Shown here one piece after another: positions 41,505 to 51,565 of a stretch of DNA of 64,000 bases. The first letter of the stretch is position 1; the number at the start of each line of letters is the position of its first letter. A program made the position numbers and the translations under genes. The notes beneath the pieces were generated by a model. The model was not told the origin of the DNA and ran no database searches. It saw only the letters and a list, made by a program, of their open reading frames with translations. Origin of the DNA: Astragalus membranaceus (Eukaryota; Streptophyta; Magnoliopsida; Fabales; Fabaceae). The stretch is from positions 115,635,806 to 115,699,805 of the forward strand of contig CM076849.1 of assembly GCA_039519185.1 (NCBI GenBank). The letters run 5' to 3'.

Positions 41505-43900
41505 TGTAACATCCGCAAAATAATTAATAGAATTATTTAGATGTTAACCCAATTAAATTAATTTAGTACTTGATTGGTAAATTTATTGAGTGCTAAAATT
41601 AATTATTGGTTGTCATCGGATCGTTAACCGGATAATACGGATCAAGGAAGTTTCGGAATCGAAATAGGAGATTTCGATCAATATGGTAATTGGACCACGT
41701 TACCGCGTATATATTAAATAAATAAATATAAGTGTGTGTTGTGTGTTGAAAAGAGAAAGAAAGGATGCGAGAGAGCGACAGAGAGGAGAAACAGAGAGAA
41801 TGAGAGAAAAGAAAGAAAAGAGAAAGAAAGGGTGAGGAGGAAGAAGAGGAAAAAGGGAGGACTTCGGCTCATCAAAACGACTTCCTTCCAACACAAAAAA
41901 TGTTCGGCGTTCCTTCCTCTTCGTCTTGGTACCAAAATCTTCATCATCAACTCACTCTCCTCAAATCCACCATTTTCGAAATGTGGAGTAAAGTGGAGGT
42001 TTTGTTGTTCAAGCTCAACGGAAAGCTTTGGATGGTGTTTGGGAGCGAGCTCAAGGTGGATAGCGCAAATATTGAAGTCCGATTTGGAGTTTGTGAAGAA
42101 TCAAGGGGTTAGGGAGCAAATTGGGGTTTTTGTGAATAGTGACTTGAGGTTGAAGAAGATGATGAATAGTGCTCATGAAGCATTTCGGGGAATTCGGTAT
42201 TTCGGTCAAATAGAGGTTTTGCGATCGAGTGGAAAGCTTTGAAAGCGGATTGGGTGTCGCCGGAGCGAGGAATGTTCGTGTGGCTACTCGGTGAATTCGG
42301 CTCAATCGTGGTACACGCGTCAAGGGTGAGTTCTACTCACGTTTAGGATTTTATGTTTCGAATTAATTAATTAACTGTTTTATCGCTTTCGCTGGACTAG
42401 AATATTGTTTGGAAATTGAGTTTGACAGATTTTGGGTTGAAAACCGCTATTTGGAAAAATGCGTCGTTTTTTTTATACAATTCGTTTCGATTGAGTTTTT
42501 GATTGATTTTGTGGTTTGATATGGACTCATTTTACTGGTTGTCAAATCTGTTTTTGATCGGAACAAAGATCGGAATTGAGCGGAATAGCGGATTTCGCGA
42601 AAAATCGCAAAATCTGTCTTAACAGAACCCCGTTCTGCCTGTTCGCGCCTCACCTGCGCTCCAGGCGCGACTTCAGCGCAATTGGGCAGAACTTTCTGCC
42701 AGTTCGCGCGTAACTCGCGCTCCAGGCGCGACTTCAGCGCAATTGGGCAGAACTTTCTGCCAGTTCGCGCGTAACTCGCGCTCCAGGCGCGACTTCAGCG
42801 CAGTTTGACAGAATTTCAACAGTTTTTCACTGTTTTTCGTTTCGCGATAACTTTTGATCCGGGAACCCGATTGAGGTGTTCTAAGATGCGTTGGAAAGCT
42901 TATTCAGAGGCCTAACTGAATATTCTATTTGTAAGGCAAAATGAACTGTTTTTGATATTGAAAATTATGTTGAAAAGTGTCGAGTTAGTATGCGAGAGCG
43001 AATGTGGATTTAATGTTTTTATCAAAAAGAAAGCGGACTATGAGTCCTATGTGATATTGTATAAATGACGCGGGATGATTGTTAAATCATCTAAACCGGT
43101 CTATGGTACGTTCTATTTACTGAACTATGTAATTGACGCGGGATGTTTATTAAGTATTCATCTAAACCGGTCTATGATTCTTGATATATATATATATTAT
43201 ATCTAGTCGAGGTGACGACCTCTATGAAATAGCATACTAGGTGAGGGAAGTCATGAGCCCTTGACCTAGGCCCCTATGTTGTTACTTTTGCCTTTAGACA
43301 TTGTACACCTATTGGCTATGCGGGGTTCACCTAAGCTTGCGGTAGTTGGTGACGTGCTAAATATTAAAAGGATATGTTTGTAATTCATTAATTGAATTAC
43401 CAGTAATTGTTTGTAATTCATATCGAATTACCAGTGAATAATTGCAATTCAATAACAGAATTGCCCGGTAAAGGTTTTATAAATAAACCGAGAGCGTGGT
43501 TAGGGGTCTCGGTAGAACTCACTGAGATTGTATCTCACTGTTTAAATGTTGTTGTTTTACAGAGAAACAGGGAAAGAGGAGATCCAAGAAGCACGAGTAT
43601 GTTGTACTTGGATGGTTGCTGAAGACTTAGCTGTTGTGCTTAGTTTATGTTTTCCCTTGTATTCTGTGTATCACAATATTAAGTATTTTCTTCCGCTATT
43701 TTGTATGATACTGAATCATGTAGTTGCTGAATATTTAGGTCTGAGACCATCTTATAGTCTTAGGTGTATCAAGACTGTTTGATTATTATTCAGTTGAACT
43801 ACGTTGCAATATTCAGTATTTAGGCAGGAATTGTGTATCTCTGATGTGTTCTAATGTGCACTCGGGCATTTTTAGTCGATAAAAATATCGGGGTGTTACA
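41505..43900 (+). repeat. Element I 3' LTR
   Basis: 2396 bp, about seven differences from the 5' LTR. Frames at 41736-42323 mirror those of the 5' LTR and are not gene-like. Confidence 0.95.
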
Positions 43901-43905
43901 CCCGT

Positions 43906-44040
43906 GATGCTGAATAACCCTTTTTCCTTGCTTCATTAACCTTCTGGAGGATTTTCCCGGTCTTTCTCAACGTCCCACTCTGCTTGATTGATAAGGTGAT
44001 CAAAGTCAAAATATGGACTGTTGGCACTGTTATTTTGAGA
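43906..44040 (-). pseudogene. Ogre H RT N-terminal region, proximal part
   Basis: Minus strand reads PYFDFDHLINQAEWDVEKD, the conserved segment at the start of Ogre RT. It is cut by element I at 43905 and by a frameshift toward the gag frame. Confidence 0.7.
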
Positions 44041-44328
44041 GACAATTGCTGTGGATTTGCTTTTTGCCGAGGCGAAAAAGCAGAATGGAAGGTGAGACAT
44101 GCAGGCAAAAATAATAAAGAAAAGAAGAGACACATGAAATGAAAAAGAAATTGACTTTTATTGATTGGGATTCAAAAACAACATTTTTATTAATGATGAT
44201 GATTCTGAAAATAAAAACATGATTGCCCCTAACAACTTGCTCTATGACCTTGGGCAGAGCCACAGAGTTGCATTACAATGATCATATTGAATTAAAAGTC
44301 ACAGGAAAGGCAGCAGATTCCCCATTCT

Positions 44329-45519
44329 TCAACTTTCTCTGGCAAAGCAGCGACGAACCAGACCAGTCTCACTTTCTTCAGCTTCGGATCCATTACTGAT
44401 GACAGCAATTTGGTTGTATTGTTTCTCTTCCTCATCCCATCCTGTGGGCTGTATGTCTTCCATTCGGATTTGAGCACTCTTGGGAACGTCATATCTGACC
44501 AAGTAGTCAAACTTTCCACTGGGCTCCCCTAGGGTATCCCAACATCCCTCTTTCGCAGGCACCGCTGTTACTTCCTCATTGATTTCTTCTTCACCATCAA
44601 TATCAGGGGTTCCTATCTGAATCACGCGCCGATCTATCAGGTCTTGCACTGCATGCTTGAAGGCTCTGCACTCCTCCACAGTATGACCAACCCCGTTTTC
44701 GTGGAAACTGCAGGTAGCACTTGCATTGTACCTTCGGGAAAATGGCGGTTGAAGGGCCTTCATTGGCCGGGTGCTGATCAGGTTCTTGGAAGTCAGGTGA
44801 TTAAACAATTCCGTGCATGTCATCGGTATTGGATCAAAACTGGTTCGTTTCTTGTACTGATAACCCTGAGCCTTGTGACTGTCACCGCCTTGCTGGGAGG
44901 GCACAGGAGCAGAGAATGGAACAGTTTGTGGTGGCGGAGGAATGAAAGAAATGACACCAACTGGACCCACGACAGTGACACCTTCAACAGCTGCCCCACT
45001 CTTTAAGCTCTGCAATATGACCATCATCTCATGTATCTGGGCCTCCATTGCCTTCAATCGTTCTTCTAGCAAGTGATATCTGTCTCTTGGCTGTGGGCTT
45101 TCAATCATCTGGCCCTGAGGATAGCTCCTCGGACTGAAGTAGTAAACCCCATACTGAGCGGAGTTTCCCATTTGATAAGCAACACTTGGAGGATTCACAA
45201 TAATCTCCGGAGCAAGAGCAGAAGAACTTCTGGGAGGTATAATACTGGGACTAGGGATGTGAATGTGTGGCACACCCGCAACTCCACTAGAAGTAACCAC
45301 AGCAGGCTGACTTGTCACCACGGGAATGGCTTCAGCAGTGGTCCCACTTCTCAGATTTTGCAACATATTCATTATTTCGGCCCTTTGAGCCTCCATAGCC
45401 TCCACTTTAGTCTTCAAAGCTTGATTCTCTTGAGCCAGCTGCTCGGGGTTAAGAATTTCCACAACCGACTCATCTTGACCCAGGGGGTCCTCATTCTCGA
45501 GATGTTGATTGCTAGCCAT
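44329..45519 (-). CDS. gag: Ogre H Gag-like protein, internally deleted (about 396 residues)
   Basis: The frame is open from 45651, but MASNQHLENEDPL at 45519 is the natural Ogre Gag start. Two similar coiled-coil heptad stretches (EAMEAQRAEIMNMLQNL, KAMEAQIHEMMVILQSL) lie near residues 35-60 and 160-185, separated by a proline-rich segment. A zinc-binding-like CSFHENGVGHTVEECRAFKH and VQDLID follow at roughly residues 270-300. The large capsid portion of a normal Ogre Gag is missing between the second coiled coil and this motif. It ends in an acidic tail. It might make a protein, but particle formation looks unlikely. Confidence 0.8.
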   Translation of the reverse strand: MASNQHLENEDPLGQDESVVEILNPEQLAQENQALKTKVEAMEAQRAEIMNMLQNLRSGTTAEAIPVVTSQPAVVTSSGVAGVPHIHIPSPSIIPPRSSSALAPEIIVNPPSVAYQMGNSAQYGVYYFSPRSYPQGQMIESPQPRDRYHLLEERLKAMEAQIHEMMVILQSLKSGAAVEGVTVVGPVGVISFIPPPPQTVPFSAPVPSQQGGDSHKAQGYQYKKRTSFDPIPMTCTELFNHLTSKNLISTRPMKALQPPFSRRYNASATCSFHENGVGHTVEECRAFKHAVQDLIDRRVIQIGTPDIDGEEEINEEVTAVPAKEGCWDTLGEPSGKFDYLVRYDVPKSAQIRMEDIQPTGWDEEEKQYNQIAVISNGSEAEESETGLVRRCFARES

Positions 45520-46588
45520 TAGTCTTGCCTGTAGACGGGTAGAGTATCGGTGTTGGCGAACCAGCTTGCCTTTTGTTTTTCTTTCTGATGATAGAACATC
45601 TTTTATGAGTACAAGTATGAATGCGTAAATGAATGCAATGCATATGCACATGGCTTTATGTTATTAGATGCATGAGGAATGCTGTATGAATTTTTCAGAA
45701 TTTTGCTTATGTAATGCATGCTGTAAAATGCGGATGATGATGATGCTTGTTATAAAGACAGATATTTACAGGTGGGGTTTTGAAAAATTAGGGCGGTATA
45801 CCCTATATGCCACCCCATATAGGTATTTATGAAAGAGAAGGAAAAAACATATTCTTCTTTTTTTTTTTTTTGATTTTGTTGTTTTTTTTTTTTCAAAAAA
45901 CGTTGGCGGAAATGAACTAAACTAGATGTAATAATGCAACACACAATTTTGGAAAAGCCCTCGTGACCTAAAAAGAGGTGAGACCTATGATCTAGGGCAA
46001 TTTAAAGGGTAATCCTTCCATGTAGCTCTATTCACTCCCTCACAAGGCCACCAGAGCTACAGTCCCTTTCACAAAATTCCCCACAAATGCAGCAAACTGC
46101 TAGGTGTGAGGCATCATGAAAGAGCACAACTCTGGTTGAAACTTTCGCAAGTAGCCAAATGGACAAAGGTCCTGATGGGCTCTCACTACTCGAATCCACT
46201 CTCCTAAGTTTTTGCAGACCTGGGTTATGGTCCCACTCAAAACACATAGTCACAGGGTATAAGTGTAGTGTGTGTCAAGGGCATTTTCCCTAGTACTACC
46301 CCCACCTGAAATGAAAACCAGAGCAGTCCAGACAAAAGCAAGCAATAACAAGTTATCTACCCTAGGGTTCCATACCTAGAATATCTATAGACAAGGATAT
46401 TGCTCACCTTAGGAAAAAGAGCCAAGAAGAGGGGATCATGGGGATTGAAAAAATGCAAGGGCATAAGCGATAAAAGAAAGGGAATAAAAGATAAGAAAGA
46501 AAGGCAAACAGGGTTTTAATCAAATCAATAATACATTAAACCACACATTTAAATTAGTTAGGCTTGACCCTCGTCTTTTTAAAAAAGT
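45520..46588 (-). other. Ogre H 5' untranslated region
   Basis: From the PBS (46589) to Gag. A-rich and T-rich tracts near 45840-45900; no convincing ORF1 of the kind known from full-length Ogres. The frame 46032-46253 is short and shows no known domain. Confidence 0.6.
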
Positions 46589-46607
46589 GTCCCCAGCGGA
46601 GTCGCCA
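46589..46607 (-). other. Primer-binding site of Ogre H (tRNA-Arg type)
   Basis: Sense TGGCGACTCCGCTGGGGAC, two bases from the 5' LTR: diagnostic for Ogre. Confidence 0.95.
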
Positions 46608-46609
46608 GC

Positions 46610-48645
46610 TGTTGCACCCCGAAAAATCCCGGCTTGGGTTTCCCGATGTACAACGTGGAAAAAATTTTGGAGCCGCCACCAATATTTTAATTTTAAGACC
46701 AAAACATTGAAAAAAGGTCTTTTGGACAAGGCGGATGGTCTTTTGAAAACTAGAGATATAGGTTCGGGGGTCGATTACGTGCGAGGAAGGTGTTAGCACC
46801 GCGCACGTCCTTTCTACCGAAAGGGAACCTCTAATTAAATGTGTGGTTTTAACACTTGATTTGAAAAATACCTAGATTTGCCTATTTATTTCTTGGGAAA
46901 ACTTAACAAAAATTTTATTTTGGGGGGGAAAAAGGTTTTTTAGAAAAAAAGTGCTTGACGGGACATGGCCCGCTCCTACGTATCTCCCGGTGCGATGGAG
47001 AATTCAAAGCTACGTAGTTCTTGGTTGTCTTTTTGAAAAGTTTTTGTTTTTATCTTTTTTAGTGAGTTTTTGAAATAGGACGAGCATTAGCAAATGATTA
47101 AACTAGCAGAGGCTATGATGAATCACTGCTAAATACTCAAAAGAGAGAGTTGTACCGCTAGTCAAACGAACAACGGTTCTGATGGACTATTGATAACAAC
47201 TCGTTTTTATTATCTTTTTTGAAAGTGATTTTCGAAAGAGATTGATTTGTACGGTGATCAAACTAACAAAGGTTATGATGGATCACCGTTTATTATTCTT
47301 ATGAGAAAAGGACATTGTCACTAATAGCTAAACGAACAAAAGGCTCTGATGAACTACTAGCAACAATGGGTTTGAAAATGATTTTGTTTGTTTTATGAAA
47401 ATGATTAGTTTAGGGGGGTGAAAAGAATTTTTATTTGTTGCGCTTGACGAGAACGTGGCTCGCTCCTACGTATCCCAAACGGGAATCAAAGCGACGTAGT
47501 TCTAATGAAAAATGTTTTTTTGAAAGGGTTTGAAAGGGGAGGTTGAATCATCTGAGACCATCTTCCCCACTTAGAAAATGATGCACTAGGCATAAGTGGG
47601 AATCATGTGGTTCATCATCAACAAAGACACTACAGCTAAATTAAATCACATAGGGCAATTTTGGCATGGATCAGAATGATTAAATTTTAACAAATGTAAA
47701 GACTGAAATACCTTTGATGAAGACAGATATTACAGATCTGAAGAACAAAAATGAAGCGGAGAACTGGAAAATGAGATTTGCGAGAGTTGTCTTCCCAGAT
47801 CTCGTGAAAATGTTTCTGGAGCAATTCTTCTCAGATCTTGTGAAAAAAATGTGTGTAGCAATTCTTCTCTCTGATCTCGTGTGAAGTGTCCCTGTCCCCC
47901 CAAAATGTGATTTGAGGCTGCCTATTTATAGGCTTAGGAAAGCGTAGAAATTTTTTAAAAACATTTATGGCAAGGATGAATCGATTGTTTGAGCCTTTGG
48001 AAATATGTAGGAATCGATTCTTTATTTTTTGAAATGACAAGAATCGATTATATGGCCTATGGAAAATGGTAGGAATCGATTTTCAGGACATTTGGAGATC
48101 CTGAAAATCGATTCTGTGGTCTTTGGAAACATGTAGGAATCGATTCTTTATTTTTGGAAATGATAAGAATCGATTATATGGCCTATGGAAAAAAGGGAGG
48201 AATCGATTTTCACCTATTTAAAATGGCCTGAAAATCGATTTCAAGGCCTATGAAAGGAGAGGGAAATCGATTTTCAAGACATATATAATAGGTGAAAATC
48301 GATTCCATGTTTAGTTAAAATAATGAGGAATCGATTCATGGCCTATGGAAGAGCTTGAAAATCGATTTTCAAAGCCTATGCAACATACTATAAATCGATT
48401 CTTGGCCTAGAAATCAATTCTTGCTTTCCAAAAAATGCTTTTAGGTCTTTGCCATGCATGCATAAAATATTTTTCAAAGCTTGCCATGCACATTTTTCAA
48501 AACCCTAGTTTCTTGAAAAGTGCATTCTAACCCTAAGAATGATTTCAAAAACTTTGGAGCGGTTTCTAGGATTCAAAATGCATAATTTATTTTTGTGTGG
48601 AAAATTAGGGTTTGGACCTAAGCCGGACAAAATTGGGGTATGACA
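46610..48645 (-). repeat. Ogre H 5' LTR (sense)
   Basis: 2036 bp, about five differences from 30797-32832, including one that restores an AATCGATT unit altered in the other LTR (48073 versus 32260). Hairpin array at 47089-47368. Confidence 0.95.
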
Positions 48646-48650
48646 ACAAT

Positions 48651-50681
48651 CTCAGTGAGTTCTACCGTAACCCCTACTAGCTCTCTCGGTATTAGCTTAA
48701 AACATTTTTTAAACTCAACACGGCATCGACTGCGTAACCGCTACTCCCGATGAACCGCATTATCTTACACATAGCATTCCACCGACTGCGTAACCGCTAC
48801 TCCCGGGGAATCTGCTATAACTCAGTACGACACCGACTGCGTAACCGCTACTCCCGGTGAACCGTACTATAATTAACATAACACCGACTGCGTAACCGCT
48901 ACTCCCGGTGAACCCCCCTACCAATAGTTCATTCTCCTATTGGCATGGAGCCTAGGGTAAGGGATCATGACTGCCCTGCCTAGTATGTTACACATGGGTC
49001 GTCACCCAACTCGATACATATACACACACATATCTATAATCATATGAACTCAGGGTCCATCACCTCAAATAACCAGTTGAACACTTAACCCACGCTTTTA
49101 TAAAACCAAGTTCACACTCGCACTCTAATTTACCTCTTTTCGACACAATTTTCAACTTCGAAAACAGTTTATTTTGCCTTAAAACTAGAATATTCAGTTA
49201 GGCTTCTGAATAAGCTTTTCAACGCATCTTAGAACACCTCAATCGGGTTCCCGGATCAAGAGATATCGCGAAAACAAAATCAGTGAAAAACTGTTGAAAA
49301 TCTGCAGAACGTCGCGACGCGAATTGCTACCGTCGTGACGCGAAAAACGACAGAAACATTTTGCGTGACAAAACTGGGCCAGGTCGCGACGCGATGAGAA
49401 TGGGTCGCGACGCGACCCTCTGCAGAAAAGTGCAGGTTTTCCGTTTTCTTGCGAAATTCGCTATTCCGCTCAATTCTGATTCTTGTTCCGATTAAAAACA
49501 GATTTAACAACCATAAAAACAGTTTCAATCAAAGTCATGCAATCATTCAAGTCAATCAAAAACTCATTCAAAACGGATTTTATCAAAACGCGACATATTT
49601 CCCAATTAACGGTTTTTAAGTCAAAATCTTTCGAAATCAAATCACCAAAAATTCCATTTCAACGTGACACAACTCGAGACTCGCTCCGATCGATTCCCAA
49701 TCCGAAACAGACAATATCCAGAAATATTCCAGTCCAGCGAAAGCGATAAAACAGTTAATTAATAATTCGAAACATAAAATCCTAAACGTGAGTAGAACTC
49801 ACCCTTGAAGCGTGTGCCGACACCGAGACTCCAAAATCACCGAGTAGCAACACGAACACTCCCCGCTCCGGCGACACCCAATCCGCTTCCAAAGCTTCCC
49901 ACTCGATCACGAAACCGCTTTTGACCGAAATACCGAATTCCCGAAATTCTCCATGGGCACTATTCATCATCTTCTTCACCTCAAGTCACTATTCACATAA
50001 ACCTCAAATCTTGATTTTTCAACCTAACTCACCCAATCGATCTTCAATACTCGAGTAATCCACCTCGTGCTCGCTCCTAAACATCGTCCTTAGCTTTCCC
50101 TCGAGCTTGAACCACAAAACCTCTATTTTTTTCCTCTCAAATCGAAAATGGTGGATTTGAGGAGAGTGAGTTGATGATGAAGATTTTGGTACCAAAACGA
50201 AGAGGAAGGAACGCCGAACATTTTTCGTGTTGGAAGGAAGTCGTTTCGGTGAATTCTCCTTCCTCCCTCTTCTCTTCTCCCTCACGCCATCTCTCTCTTT
50301 TCTTCTCCTTTCCTTCTCTGTTTCTCTTCTCTCGCTGTTTCCTTTTCTTTCTTTCTTCAATTCATCCCTTTCCTTTCTTTTAATAATACACACACACACT
50401 TATATTTATTTAATTAATTAATTCTTTCTCCACTTCACTCACCCACGTATACATATATATATATTTATTTAATATATTTGTTGTAACGCGGTCAAATTAC
50501 CATATTGATCGAAATCTCCTATTTCGATTCCAAAACTTCCTTGGTCCGTATTATCCGGTTAACGATCCGCTGACAGCAATTAAATAATTTTAGCACTCGA
50601 TAAATTTACCAGTTAAGTACTAAATTGGTTTAATTGGGTTAACACCCAATTAATTCTACTAGTTATTTTGCGGATGTTACA
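48651..50681 (-). repeat. Solo LTR F, second part
   Basis: Contains four ACCGACTGCGTAACCGCTA repeats (48725-48912), the conserved block (49190-49270), a CGTCGCGACGCG palindromic block (49296-49430), the donor-like site at 49802 and a pyrimidine-rich leader. Frames at 50019-50421 lie in that leader. GTGAGTTCTAC at 48655-48665 and GTAGAACTCAC at 49792-49802 are exact complements. Confidence 0.9.
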
Positions 50682-51565
50682 ACGAGCACGTGAGCAAATA
50701 ACATAGTGCATGAGGACATAAGAAAATTAAAGGATGCATGAGCATGTGAGTGCATGACAATGTAAGAAAATTAAAGGATGCATGAGCATGTGAGTGCATG
50801 AGCACGAAAGGAAATAAAAGAGTGCACGATCACGTGAGCAAAAAACATAGTAAACGAGCACGTGAGAAAACAAAATAGTGCACGAGCACGTGAGCAAAAA
50901 ACATAGTGCACGAGCTCGTGAGAAAATAAAATAGTGCACGAGCACGTGAGCAAATAACGTAGTGCGCGAGCACGTGAGAAAATCAAATGATGCATGAGCG
51001 TGAGAGGAAATAAAGTAACGCGTGAAGTAATGGTGTCATTCTGCTCACCCTCACACTCTCCTGCGCTCGCCGTCACACTCTCCTATGCTCGCCCCCTAGG
51101 TGAAATGTAATCGGCCAAGAGGAAAAGAAAATGTGGTGTTGCTCGCCCATACTCACCATCAACGACCTCAACCAAGGCAAGTCAGTAAAAAATATCAATA
51201 GACGAGCAGGATAATTGCTGTGATCATCTGACAAAATTAGCAGACCCGACGACGGCACGAGCCGTAAGGTCAACCTAACCTACGAGGGCATCCTAAACGA
51301 CAACGTCAAGTCCAGACCACCCCCCAGGACAATCTCGACTTGAGGGGCAACGGTGGAACCAGGTCATTGTCCACTAGAGACACCAGCGGGGATCGCCATC
51401 GAGGAGATCCCCCAACCGACGCAGGTCAATATCGAACGTCACCGCGAGGTGTTAACTTTGCCACGAGTCACGAAGCGGCTTCAAAAATGGTCGCAACCTC
51501 TAGTGGGCGAGTTAAATTCCGATCGATCCTAATAAACTGCCCCCAGAGTTAGCTTTGCCATGAAG
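50682..51565. repeat. Base-layer repeat G, piece 3
   Basis: Right half of the 28-bp G-box repeat (50682-51000), then CTCACACTCTCCTGCGCTCGCC duplications (51045-51095). The RS-rich coding remnant follows at 51387-51425, then the first unit of an 88-96 bp repeat (about 51465-51565) into which element D inserted. No intact gene. Confidence 0.6.

Larger units (their letters stand above)
37328..43900 (+). mobile_element. Element I: young, defective B/F-family gypsy element inside Ogre H
   Basis: 6573 bp with TSD CCCGT at 37323-37327 and 43901-43905. Both LTRs are exactly 2396 bp (37328-39723, 41505-43900) with about seven differences. PBS TGGTATCAGAGC at 39726-39737; PPT CAAGATGGGGAGAA before 41505. 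The internal region is only 1781 bp and is decayed. Confidence 0.95.
30797..48645 (-). mobile_element. Element H: Ogre-type gypsy retrotransposon (Tat lineage), reverse orientation
   Basis: TSD ACAAT at 30792-30796 and 48646-48650. Both LTRs are 2036 bp (30797-32832, 46610-48645) with about five differences. The PBS (46589-46607, minus) matches TGGCGACTCCGCTGGGGAC, the tRNA-Arg site typical of Ogre, and the PPT is AAAGAGGGGCAGC. Without element I it is about 11.3 kb, roughly half the size of a full Ogre. Gag is partly open, nearly all of pol is deleted, and the 3' UTR is a mosaic of tandem repeats. Confidence 0.95.
30412..50681 (-). mobile_element. Element F: solo LTR of the B/I family, split by Ogre H
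   Basis: Bases 30412-30796 and 48651-50681 together form one LTR of about 2416 bp, flanked by TSD ACGAG (30407-30411 and 50682-50686), with no internal region. In sense (minus) it starts TGTAACATCCGC and ends GGGGTGTTACA like B and I. Intra-element LTR recombination is the known route to a solo LTR. It was later interrupted by element H at TSD ACAAT. Confidence 0.92.

Noticed and set aside
44644..45522. Plus-strand frames opposite the Ogre gag
   Set aside because: They are shadows of the gag frame on the other strand and show no domain.
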